From NCBI GenBank assembly GCA_963693305.1, contig OY855903.1, forward strand, positions 54,129,650-54,193,649: 64,000 nucleotides of DNA, written 5' to 3'. The notes under the pieces were generated by a model, which worked only from the letters and a program-made list of their open reading frames with translations, was not told the DNA's origin and searched no databases. The position numbers and the translations under genes were made by a program. Every line of letters begins with the position of its first letter. Position 1 is the stretch's first letter. The DNA comes from Meandrina meandrites. Lineage: Eukaryota; Cnidaria; Anthozoa; Scleractinia; Meandrinidae. Positions 35,846 through 46,677 of the stretch are shown in pieces.

Positions 35846-36097
35846 CAATGGCGCCAACAATATTTCTATCGCTTCCCTAGGTGACAACGGCTTATTAGTC
35901 CATTCGAAGGCAGGCGCTTCCTCATTGTTTTCAGGTCTAAGTTGAAGGTTGCTTCGCTATCCGACAACTCTATCGTCGTGCGGTTCATTCACTTGAGCTA
36001 TTAGCTAAGTTTTGAACACGTGCTGTACACATACAAACCGTGTAGAACTTCCAACTATATAGGTACAGGCTTACCAGACTGTGTTTGTGAGGTCACA

Positions 36098-37066
36098 GCA
36101 CGCCCCATATAAAAATTCAAATTTTCTCGCTAATCGCTATTGTAAATATTTAAGCTTCCTAAAATCGGCTTTTACTGCTGTCTATTTGCAATAAAATGAA
36201 TTAGAAACATTTCCGCAATGTTTAAGTTTGTTTTTACGCAGTTGTTTTGACGATTTGAAGCGTGCGAGAGCAGTTCTATGAGTTTGAGTTTTGACTCGTG
36301 TAATGGAAATGTCGGAAATGTCGGAAATGTCGACAGCAAAGCCGAAGACAACCGGGCCTGGGAAATTAATTTATTTAAATATTCACTGAATTTCCTGAAT
36401 ATGGAAATAAGCGCTCAGGAAATTCACTGAATATTTAAATAAATTAATTTCCCAGGCCCGGTTGTCTTCGGCTTTGCTGTCGACATTTCCGAAGTGTTTC
36501 TTTGGGGTGTCCCAGAGGAGGTTTTGTAGTGGGGCACGTTCTGCTTTGTAGAGCGGGCATAGGCAGTAATTTTGACCAATTTTAGCGAAAATTGCATAAA
36601 TTGTCCCGACAACTGGTACATATCATGGTAAATCGGCAAATTTACGACCTAATTTCATATTTCAGCAAGGTTTAAAAGAACTATTCGCGAACTGGTTGGA
36701 CTCAAATTTGGCCAGATTATAGTTCAAAGACTGTTCTATCGAGGACCGGGAGCTCTTACTAAAGCGAGTAGGGGAAAGATATTTTTTGGGCTACATTCCA
36801 GAGGCGGTACCCGATTCTTGGATGTGGAAGTTGCACGCCCTGTGTAAATATTAGTATTCTATACACGAGTCAAAGCTTAAACTCATAGAACTGCTCCCGC
36901 ACGCTTCAAATCGTCAAAACAACTGCGTAAAAACAAACTTAAACATTGCGAAAATGTTTCTAATTCATTTTATTGCAAATAGACAGCAGTAAAAGCCGAT
37001 TTTAGGAAGCTTAAATATTTACAATAGCGATTAGCGAGAAAATTTGAATTTTTATATGGGGCGTGC
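36098..37066. mobile_element. 969-bp element with 205-bp terminal inverted repeats, U2 only
   Basis: Arms 36098-36302 and 36862-37066 are near-perfect inverted repeats beginning GCACGCCCCATATAAAAATT. Inside is a second palindrome with 77-nt arms (36322-36398 and 36415-36491; one clear mismatch). No coding frame of note. The insertion is accompanied by loss of the sequence found at U1 14655-14870. Family unrecognised; long-TIR or foldback DNA element. Confidence 0.7.
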
Positions 37067-37073
37067 GCATTTT

Positions 37074-37106
37074 ACCATCCATCATCCGCCATCCGCCGCC
37101 ATCCGG
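37074..37106. repeat. CCATCCG microsatellite, U2 (short allele)
   Basis: Contracted paralogue of 14877-14958, directly after the 969-bp inverted-repeat element. Confidence 0.75.
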
Positions 37107-38103
37107 TCAGCGTTTTACAGAGACCTCCTGGGAAACAACTCTCCAGACCATTTTCAAACGCGTCTGCGAATACTGGCGTCTACCCTGCGAGTACAGCCGC
37201 TTCTTATCGCTCCCGGCCAAACCGGCCGAGAGCGATGAGAGGCCGCTGCATTCGCAGGCTAGCTGGCATCTGATTGAGCAGAAAAAATCCTCTTGTATTA
37301 CTCTGCCCAATCGGCGAACAGTAACTTTAGAGTCTCTTTCGTGTGCTCTTACGTGGCGTTTGTTTTATCGGCCATAATTTAGTTTTAATTTACAACTGAG
37401 AGCCAAAAAAAGACGGGAAATTATTTCGGATGCCAGGTTGATTAAATAAGGTTATAAAACCGTCTTCCAATTCAAACGTTTCATACGGTTCGTTAGTGTG
37501 TCCAAAGCAACGATCTGGCAGTATAAAATCACGCGGCTCACCTCTCTCTTATTTTTCAAACTCTTTTGATTCTTTTATTTTGTGTGTTGGGAAGGTATTT
37601 AAATAAGAGATATAAAAACCGGGGTTACTCTTTTAAAATATTGGAATTGAATTAGACTACCTTATATTACTTACTCTTTTCTGCAAGAATATAAGTCCGC
37701 CATTTTGAATAATCCATTCAAACTGGTCTAAAAACCAGTTTGACGGTAATATACAAGAAAAAGAGGGGATGAAGTAAGAGAGTTAATCCCCCATATAGGC
37801 CTTGTTCCAAAGGTAATCACTCTCAAGCTATTTTTAGACATGGTACACAATTCACCCGCGGATGTTAACACGCGTTGCGTGGCTATTCTCGCGTGTTTTT
37901 GAGAGATGATCATAAACGCAGTGGCAGGAAATGTGATGTGAAAGTGGCTTGTATTCATTTTGTCGACGAACTAAATACTAAAACATTTCCATAAAATGAT
38001 CAGAAGGCTAGAGGAATGCAAGGGTCAAACAAAACTATAAGAAAAAGTGGTAGAGCTGACGGAGCTCAACCTAGAATTGTCGGGATCGAGTGCGAGTTAA
38101 TTA

Positions 38104-38517
38104 CAGTCGAACCCCTATTAAGCGGCCAGCCATTAAGCGGCCAGTTACTTAAGTCTCAAAGTTATTGTCAGTATAATACTGTAAATAAAGCCCCTTTTAA
38201 GCGGCCACCTCTATTAAGCGACCGCGTTCACCTTTCTGCCGTCCATTGAGCGTTCTTCTATTGTTTTCGCCCCTATTTAGCGGCCAGTAAGAATATAATA
38301 TACGATGTTTGGATTTATTTTCAAAAAATTCGAACAGTGACGCCTGATTAAATCATTCACAAGCCGTCTTCATGTGGTTCCGTTATTCCTTTTCACGCTA
38401 TTTTATATTAAAATAACGTTACCTTTTCAAACAGCCTTATGCTAATTTCTGACGAACCCCTTTTAAGTGGCTAGTTGCCATTTTGCCGAGGGTGGCCGCT
38501 TATTAGGGGTTCTACTC
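38104..38517. mobile_element. pogo/Tigger-like MITE, U2
   Basis: Diverged copy of 15959-16377 with the same TA-flanked ends. Confidence 0.65.
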
Positions 38518-39246
38518 TAGTTCCAGCTAAGTTCTGTTTTTTCGCAGCTGGAAAAATTGCGCATGCCCCGGCCGGAATAATCGTCAAACAAGCGACACTA
38601 TGACTTACAGGTAAGTGAAATAAAAAGCAATTTTTAAATAACGCTGTGGCTATACGCCCGGCCGTCCGGCACAGTCTTAAATGGACTAAATGCCTGGTGG
38701 TCAGTATTTTTCAAAGAATTTCCACTGAAATGTTCTTTCGAACTTCTTGAGAGTATAAGATGTTTTTCTTTAAGAATATCGAGCGATTCCAAAAACCATG
38801 ATGGTTTTCTAGTTGACGAAATATCCTTATACTTGGGTATACCATAAAATCGCTGTGTTCTTTTCTTTTCTTTTCTTTGTGTTTATTCTAGCAACCAATA
38901 GAAATTTAGAGCCCTGTGTGTTTAATCTTCTCGCATAACCCCTTGAATTCCCTAGGTACGTGTAAATAAAACCCGAGTTAATTTTACCTTAATGGGAAAA
39001 TTATACTGGGGGAATCAAGTTTATCTAGGGTAGTGTAACCGCAGCTAATGTTTGATGTTTTTGTTTGGTAAATTATTAAAGGTGCATAGAAAACGCCAGT
39101 TGCTTGCAACCGCAGAACAGCTCGTTTTCGAATTTCACTACCATTAAAACCACATTTTGTGAACATTATCTAGTCCAAAAAGACTTTTCTATTTATTTCC
39201 TAAATGACCAATAATCTGATTATCCCTGATGTGTATCCATCTCTTA

Positions 39247-39673
39247 CAGTCAAGCGTGTCGAACCGTAGCCACCTGACAAAGTTTTTGACGTCTTTTTGA
39301 CAAGTTTTTGATTAGTTTGATGGCTTCCGGTTGCACAACGGTTCATACGGACGATCTATGAAACGTTCAGTTTCAACCGGGTTAACAAACCCAGAAGACT
39401 TGAAATTGAAAGTAAGGTCTCACAAAAATCTTTAAAGTGCATTTTCTGTACGAAAAGTTAAGTTTGACCAAATTTTTGTCGGCATAAAATTTATTTATCG
39501 CTCTGACGTTTGAAGGCGAATCGTGCAACGGTTGATACCCCGCCTTCCATTTCAAGACATTTGATTGGTAGTTTAAAGCAACCGGAAGCCATAAAACTCA
39601 TCAAAGTAATAAAAAACTTGTCAAAAGATGTCAAAAACTTTGTCGGGTGGCTATGGTTCGACGCGCTTGACTG
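39247..39673. mobile_element. TA-flanked MITE with ~100-bp inverted repeats, U2
   Basis: Diverged copy of 16869-17296. Its left end reads CAGTCAAGCGTGTCG. Confidence 0.7.
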
Positions 39674-39786
39674 TAAAAGTAAACCAAATTACTTGTTGGT
39701 ACGGTAAATGTTGCTGGACAACTGTACAGGAACTCTGTAGACCAATCAGAATGCCGAATTCTTGTATTCACCTTTGGAAATTATGT

Positions 39787-40622
39787 TTATATTTTTGATT
39801 GATAAACTGTAAAGCGTTGCACCCATGAGCTATTATTCTTCATGTCGTAAATCTCTTGTAAAGGACCAGGAAATTCATATCCAAACAACTTGAAGTCCAG
39901 CTCATAAAACTGCCATAACTTGAAGATTTCCTCTCGGGTCAGACCTGAGTAATATTCCAACATGTATGGCCGGGACTTCGATGGGTGATACTCAGGAAAA
40001 GTTACAAATTTGTCGACGCCTATTTCCTTTAAAAAAAGAGGTGCTTCCTCGGCGAGGTTCTCAAAATGGCCAATGAAGTCGTAATCTATTTCACAGGGAC
40101 AAATCTGCTCGTAGGAACGCCAGTGTTGGTTCATTGATATAGAAGAATGATTGAAGGAGAGAACGTACCTGACAAACCATGGAAAGTTCATGTTTTTTAA
40201 CTCTTGGTCAGTGATATTCGGCTCAACCTTCTTCCAAAAGCATGCGCCTTTCCTTATGACCTTATCCCGGTAAGCTGATAGAAGACGCAAAAATGGCTCT
40301 CGGACAAACATGGCTTTGTAGTAAGTATCGAGAATAGTCTTTCTCTCAGCTGGCGGATAATCAATGAGAAAAGAAAATAAACTTTTATTGTGAGGGGAAA
40401 CTCTCAGACCCGTACCGTTATGTCGCACTTGATATAAAACTCTTTTCCAAGTGGTGCAGGAAACTTTGGGGATGAAACAGAACACAAGCTTCAGATCTTC
40501 CATAACAATGAAGCGAGTAAAGTCAGCCTGCTCGATAAAGTCAGGATTTGGTGGCTTGTTTTGGCATTGCTCCCGAAGAATCCTTTTTCGTTCTGCCAGC
40601 TTTGTTGCAAACCATGATGGAA
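39787..40622 (-). CDS. Carbohydrate sulfotransferase catalytic exon, gene 3
   Basis: Paralogue of 17456-18258 with the same acceptor and split codon. It has the canonical WKR after the PAPS loop and PFLRLL in place of PFSRLL. All nine or ten amino-acid differences fall in the first half, and about 130 residues from KVEPNITDQ onward are identical to gene 2. A 13-bp deletion near the end (about 39838) replaces the C-terminal AASEE with a different 16-residue tail (NNSSWVQRF...). Motifs are intact, so it is probably functional. Anchor exon at 46380-46093. Confidence 0.85.
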
Positions 40623-41148
40623 CTGAAAAAGTATAATGTTCAATGTAATTAAGGTAATGTTAACTTATACTTAGAATATACTAAACAGAAAGGGGCAGAG
40701 CTGCTCATCGGAAAATTTAAATGAAACCCCTAAACGACACCAGTCCCTTCGCGGCTCAAGTTTTCTTTGATCACCTAAAGGTACCATTTTTTGGTCTAGA
40801 TTGAAAAAAAAAAAAATAGTATCACAGCGTTTGCATAGCCTACTACGCTCGTCACGCGTCGGACTCTGACTTGAAAAACACTGATGTCAAAAAAATAAAG
40901 TTTATAAAATGAAGTTGAACAAGCATACCATAAAGCTTATTTTAGCCCTTCCTCCCCCTCCCCAAATCTCATTTATGCGCCGTCTTTTTTTCACAGCATT
41001 CTGCTAGTAATCTACAACACTTCCTACAATATACATTACACTACATCACTTATAACCAAAAAAATAATTTCATTTCATTACTTATAATTTTAATTACAGA
41101 AAATTCAATATCTAAAGGAAAAAAAATGTTACAATACAATACTAACTA

Positions 41149-41392
41149 ATACCTGATTCATACCAACAAAACATGTTTAGTTAAACCAGGTTTAACAAAA
41201 TGAACATCAGCACCAGACAACTGACAGACTAAATTTTACATAGTGTTCAAGTATGCTCTAACTTGTGCTTTCATTGTGCCAAATTTGAAGTCGATAAACA
41301 TCAGTCAGCAACTTCCATGAAGAAAACAATTTTAAACCGTGTTTAACTAAACAACATTTAAACATGTTTAAGCTTTGGTGTGAATGGGGTAT
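41149..41392. mobile_element. MITE with ATTCACACCAA ends, U2
   Basis: Diverged copy of 18782-19024. Confidence 0.5.
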
Positions 41393-41961
41393 GAGTTTCA
41401 TTTCACACTTTCAAAAACACACATACACCCGTTACGTCCTGATGCATGAATTATAAGTCAGTATTTTGGAGAAATTTGCCTGATTTCGCAGTATGATCGT
41501 ATAGCTTATTCTGTGACTTTGCAATCTCTAGTTCAAGATTTGAATCCGTGCTTGGTGTAGCCTCTAATTAGAGGAGAGGAGGTGTTTTTACAACGACATG
41601 AATACAAATATGGTTTGGCGATAAGTAGTACATGACTGACAAATAACTCGTCTTCACAATTTAGCATTCCAAACTTTGTTGTTTAGATTGTTTATATTGA
41701 CTTAAAATTGCAGAGTCACATTATAACCTTAGCCCTGAATTCTTTGGCATAAATACAAGAGATTGAGATATGTTCAAGGGATTCGATTTCCTTTCCACAA
41801 AAAATGCTGGGGAAGGCAAAGCACTAATTTTATTTAAAAAGTCGTTTGTCACAAGATACTTGTTTAATAGTTTGAATTGAAATTCGCGCAGCTTTGTATC
41901 GGAGGTGATACGATATGGTAAGCCAATCAAGGGTATCATTTATAAAATACCAACTGTATTT

Positions 41962-42915
41962 AAGTGTAAACAATTCTATTCAATGATGATATCAACTAAA
42001 GCGAAAACTCCGAATAGTTTTAAAAAGTTGTTAGCTGATTTTAATCTCTCAAATCCACAAGACGCTTTTTCAATTCCATATCAATCAGCAAGCGAAACGT
42101 ATGTTTGGTCATTCCAATATAGATTGTTGAATTTCATTTTGTTTACGAATGACAAATTATTCAAAATAGGTTTAAGCGATTCGGACAAGTGCTCTTTTTG
42201 TGGAACCTACACGGAAGATTTGTATCACCTCTTCTTTATCTGCTCCTCTGTGCGGGTCTTCTGGAATAGATTCGCAGTCTGGTGGTCTGATATTAGTGGT
42301 GAAAATTTGTCTTTGTCTTTAAAAGACATTATAATTGGCTTTCTTCAGAGAAAAGATTTATTAAATTATTTAATAATTCTTGGTAAGATATTTATTTGGG
42401 AGTTTAGAAAAAATAAGATCCCTCCAAAGTTGAGATTGCTCCTGCACAAGGTCGAAGCTAAGCAAGAGGTCGAGAAGGTAATTGCAATTAAGAACCGAAA
42501 GCTTCGCGATTTTTATACAAGATGGGAACTTCTGTTGTAATCTTATAATAGTTTATTTAAAGGAAAAAAATGGAATGTCCGCTGGATTTACTAACTTAAA
42601 TAGTTTTTTTTTCACGCGCTAGAATTTTATTTATTTTTTCTTTTTAACTGGGATTAATTGGGCATCTGCATGGTCTATGTATGTGTTACTGCAGTGCAAA
42701 AGAAAAAAGGGTAATTATTGTAGTTAGTTTAAGTACTGCACTGTAAGTAGAGTAATGTAACTGTTGTATTGTAAATGTCATGTAAGTGATGTAGTCAAGT
42801 AATGTAAGTTTTGGTTGTAAGTAAGTAAGTAAGCATGTAAGTTCTTACCGTAATGCAATGTAATGTAACTTGTAATGTAACTTGTTTTGTGTCTTGCAAT
42901 AAAAAAAAAAAAAAA
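41962..42915 (+). mobile_element. Fresh 5'-truncated LINE insertion, U2 only
   Basis: Present in U2, absent from U1 at 19600. Flanked by AACTGTATTT direct repeats (41952-41961 and about 42916-42925) and ending in AATAA plus a run of A. The frame is open from the 5' junction to the stop at 42540 (about 190 codons) and encodes the RT C-terminus with a zf-RVT knuckle (CSFCG ... HLFFIC) and GKIFIWEFRKNK. The 3' UTR has TAAG repeats. It lies inside an older relative in opposite orientation. Confidence 0.9.
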
Positions 42916-43604
42916 AACTGTATTTCTTTGGAGCAGATGGGGTAGTAATAACTCTCTTTCAGAGTTCTTTATCAATAGTTTTTGACACAGCTTTATTGAT
43001 CGGAGTCTTTTGCCCGTTTAAACTTAAAAATTTGCTCGTGCAAACCTAATGCGTTTTTGTTAGAGTGAGAGGACCTTTTTAGTAAGTTTCTCCGCTTATT
43101 TGGCAGGGCGTTTATCTCGGATAAAAAGACCCAAGGGGATAAGGTTCAGCTCTCTCATTACATTTGCTTATTAACTCATTGTTTTCAGAGATTAGGTCTC
43201 GTATTCTTGGAATCCCCTCTTCTGCCAGTGTTTTAATAACACAGGTTTCCCGTCGATAGAAATGATTTTGTTGTTCCAAAGAATGGTTTCAAGCTTTGCA
43301 ATAATATCATCAATAACTTCTTCCCATTGATTATTTGCCACTGAGCATTTAGCGAAGCTTTAAGAGAAGTTTACCTCCAATCGGTTTTAAGTAATTCAAT
43401 AGAATCATCTTCCAGCCACTCGGTTCGTTACTGGCTAATTTCTTACAACAAATAATCCTCTGTGTCTAAATCATTGAATCCAGACGTGGAGCCTCTAGTC
43501 CTCCATTCTCAATATCGCCAACGAGAACAGAGCGCTTAACCTTGTCTTTGTCCTTCGAAATGAATTTGAAAATAATTTTATTTACCTCTTTTAAAAACTC
43601 TAAC

Positions 43605-43838
43605 AACAACAACAACAACAACAACAACCATTTTATTTTGCCAAATTAAATTGAGAAAAAAATTACAGCAGAATAGAAAATTAACTAAAATAGGCAAAAA
43701 AACTACTCAGAATAGAAATAAACTAAACGAGCTGAGTAGTTACAAAAAAGGAATTTAATTGCTTGACGAGGTTGTACATAAAAGAAGACAAAAATAAACT
43801 GAGCCAAGTAATAAGTAATTAAGTACTACGCAAAAAAG

Positions 43839-43873
<35 letters not shown>

Positions 43874-44047
43874 AAAAGAAAAGAGAAGATGGAAAAGACA
43901 GTACCAGTTAATGTTTGAATTAAAACATATAAGTTTAATACAAGCGAAAAGGAAGTTAAAATACTAAGCCAGCATTAACCATAAGTACTTACATAACGCT
44001 TTTTCATAGTCTGCTTAAATGAATGGAGAGATAGACTTTTTAGTTCT
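43605..44047 (-). mobile_element. Retroelement 3' fragment with GTT tail, U2 only
   Basis: Insertion relative to U1 (site at 20269). Begins (AAC)n at 43604-43629, which on the minus strand is a GTT-repeat 3' tail, and contains a run of about 33 A at 43839-43871. No frame recognised. Confidence 0.6.
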
Positions 44048-44224
44048 TGATCAGAACAAATCATGCTCGCCCAATGCAGCAACAGGAATTATAAATGTCT
44101 TGACAATTTGAATTCTGCCAGTTATCGTGAGACCTCCCCATCTCCAAATGTGTAATTTTTGTCTGATAGAAGTAACAATTCTGTCGAAATGCAACACTGG
44201 TTTGGCGCGTAGGTCGTATGTGAA

Positions 44225-44408
44225 ATGAACTCTCGTAACTCAGTGTTTAACTTACTTTCAGCTGAGGATAACTATGTTGAAATCAATAAAATCGTTGACT
44301 CATTGTTATTTATTACTATGTTATTCACTGCTATCTTTCTTATTATCTGTCTTTTTTCTTCTCTTTTTCTTTTCTTTAATGTAGATAAGGTATTACCATT
44401 TTGTAAAT

Positions 44409-44487
<79 letters not shown>

Positions 44488-44603
44488 TTTTTTCTTCTTC
44501 ATTTTCTTCTTCACCTCCCGCCGCGAATAGCTGGGCTAATTGCGGGAGGTGAAAAATATCGTAAACAATATGATTTTGAAAATAAAGTTTTGTTGTTGTT
44601 GTT
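44225..44603 (+). mobile_element. LINE 3' end with hairpin and TTG tail, U2
   Basis: Same hairpin at 44511-44552. The preceding TTTA tract is greatly expanded. Confidence 0.65.
44406..44491. repeat. TTTA microsatellite, U2
   Basis: About 21 TTTA units. U1 has about four (20637-20655). Confidence 0.9.
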
Positions 44604-44790
44604 TAACTTTTAGGTTTCTAATTTCGGTATCGCGTTTCGTAAAGGGTAATGCCCACCGCTGCCTAATAACAGTACCTCGGACTTTTCATTATTAATTTTG
44701 TAGTCTGAGCATTCTTCAAAATCTTCTAAGTTCAGTTTTCTAATAACCTTGCTTCTTGCTCATAAAATGTCGGATTAGCAAAGGCGATAA

Positions 44791-44963
44791 AGAGCGTTTT
44801 CACTCACGAGACCAGAGGCCATGTTGCTTTACTAAAACAAGAGACGATTTTTGCACAAAAACAGAGTTTAATTCCGGGAGGAATGGTTGGTGCACCAACA
44901 TGGTCGCCTCTCTTTGTTTTGGAATGCCAATATGGCTGCCGTTACGTCATATGTAAACGCTCT
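44791..44963. mobile_element. Short MITE with AGAGCGTTT ends, U2
   Basis: Diverged copy of 20955-21127. The poly-C run that follows in U1 is collapsed here. Confidence 0.45.
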
Positions 44964-45479
44964 ACGGGGGCTTATTACTTCAGTTTGCTAGTAAGCCCCC
45001 ACCCCGCCTTTTCTAAACGAACGCAAGGGAGCAAGGTTACACTTTTAAAATCAGTTATTTATCCACCACGTTCACTTTTTATCGATACGGTTTTGCGAAA
45101 ATGTGTTACTAAACAGAACTTACATATTTCGAAGCTCACTTTATTTGTTTTATATGTACCCTAACTGATTTTGGTTTGAAATGAGCCCTCCCGGCCCCCC
45201 GGCCCCCTTAAAAAGTTTTCAAAAAAGAAGTGCAAAGCGCTTTTATCGCATGTAAATATTGAATTTTGTTTCAAGCCAATTTATGTTCAGTATCGTTTAA
45301 TAAGCGTGCTTCCTCCAAACAAAGCTATCATTGCGTATAATGATAGCCCGAGGAACATTTTCATGTCTCTTGGTAACCGCAGGATAACCATAACAATCTT
45401 AATGACTTTGTGAACCATGCAAGGACCACTTCAACAAACAAGAGCCAAGAGTAGCTGGATCTTTGTAAAGATCAGGTTC

Positions 45480-45625
45480 AAATGCAAGGCTGATCGAACA
45501 GCTGTAAAAAGGTATATTTTACTTAGCCCAACATTTCGGTAGACAACACTATCCTTCATCAGCTGCATAAATATTGGGCGAAGTAAAATATACCTTTTTA
45601 CAGCTCTTCGATCAGCCTTGCATTT
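45480..45625 (-). repeat. Foldback with hammerhead-like core, U3
   Basis: Diverged copy. Here stem II of the core is better formed (GGATAG opposite CTACC with one bulged A) than in U1/U2, where one pairing base has changed. The core lies at about 45526-45562 on the minus strand. Confidence 0.6.
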
Positions 45626-46092
45626 TAAAGTTTCTTTATAACAATCTTACTCAGGCCTCGCGGCAGAGTGAAATAATTTTTTTGAATTATTTTCAAATGT
45701 ATTCCGGCTCCATCAAGGACGATAATGGTGAAATGAGCGTGATTAACTAAACGTAAAAGCCATTGAAAAGTGAATGCATGCCACTTCCTTTCAGAATAAG
45801 TATGCGTATTATAATTTACTCTTTCAAACAGCGACGACGGGTTTGTACTTTCGAATGGTAAATCAACATGCAAACGTTGAATAAATATGGATTAATAACG
45901 AAATGTCACTTTGTGTTGTTGAAAATGATCATTGACTTTTCGAATGTGAACAACAGGTAAAGTTGTCCTAAGAGGAAAGTAACCGACCTCCTTTTCCTAT
46001 ATTCGGCTTTAACGTTTAATTTTAAGTGCATGCTCTCCTCTGTCGACAAGTGCAACGTTCGAGGCAAATAAACAATTCAGTCAGTTCTAGGA

Positions 46093-46380
46093 TTATAAAT
46101 GGTCAACTGAAACAGAATCCATCGGAAAATCGTTCAAAAATAAGTGTCGAGTGGTGACGGTAGGGCGATCTTCAACTTTGAATGCAGGATCTTTAACGTT
46201 GGAGTAGCCTGTGTGCACTGACTGAATATTAAATAAGTTTTCAGCAGCCAAACGGTTCACTATACCTCTAGAAGAATCTTGATCCAAGAGCTTGTTTGAA
46301 ATCCACAAGCCACCAAGACAGATACAGATAACAATAAACAGCAGCTTATTCCTGTACCATAACTGTGATTTTTCCAACAT
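46093..46380 (-). CDS. Sulfotransferase anchor exon, gene 3
   Basis: Diverged copy starting MLEKSQLWYRNK, with the membrane segment preserved (FCLGGL reads ICLGGL) and a 6-bp in-frame deletion in the stem (about 46177) relative to U1/U2. Retention of the frame despite the indel supports real coding. It pairs with catalytic exon 39787-40622. The base change at the end (ATGG then ATTCTG) removes the GT usable in the other copies. Confidence 0.6.
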   Translation of the reverse strand: MLEKSQLWYRNKLLFIVICICLGGLWISNKLLDQDSSRGIVNRLAAENLFNIQSVHTGYSNVKDPAFKVEDRPTVTTRHLFLNDFPMDSVSVDHL

Positions 46381-46677
46381 GGTGGGTGGTTGATAACAAA
46401 TTGTTTGTGCGTGTCGCAGGCTTTTCTCTTCTCGGGATGTATTTTAGTACGAGTAAAGCTCTCAAAGATTACCAAGCAACTAAATTTATGTGAAAGGTCG
46501 AATTAATTTCGTGATCTGATTGGTTAAAAAAGCGAGACTTTAGGGCTTTTTTGGTAAAATATATCTTATTAGACATTTTAGTGTAAAGCATCGCTGTATG
46601 TGTTAAAGAGTTGAAATACGCTTTTCGTGTATTTTCAGAAAATAACCCCAGCAAGAGATTTTTTATGAAGAAGTTAA

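Larger units (their letters stand above)
41721..44190 (-). pseudogene. L1/Tx1-like LINE RT relic, U2, interrupted
   Basis: Paralogue of 19353-20430, split by the plus-strand LINE at 41962-42915 and by a tail fragment at about 43605-44047. Confidence 0.6.
21652..45474. repeat. Tandem segmental unit U2
   Basis: Second tandem copy, 23,823 bp. It is longer than U1 because its second half holds a 969-bp inverted-repeat element (36098-37066), a truncated LINE (41962-42915), a further retroelement tail (about 43605-44047), an unidentified piece near 38974-39187 and an expanded TTTA tract. Its first 12.3 kb equals U1, and its second half is a diverged paralogue of U1. Confidence 0.95.
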
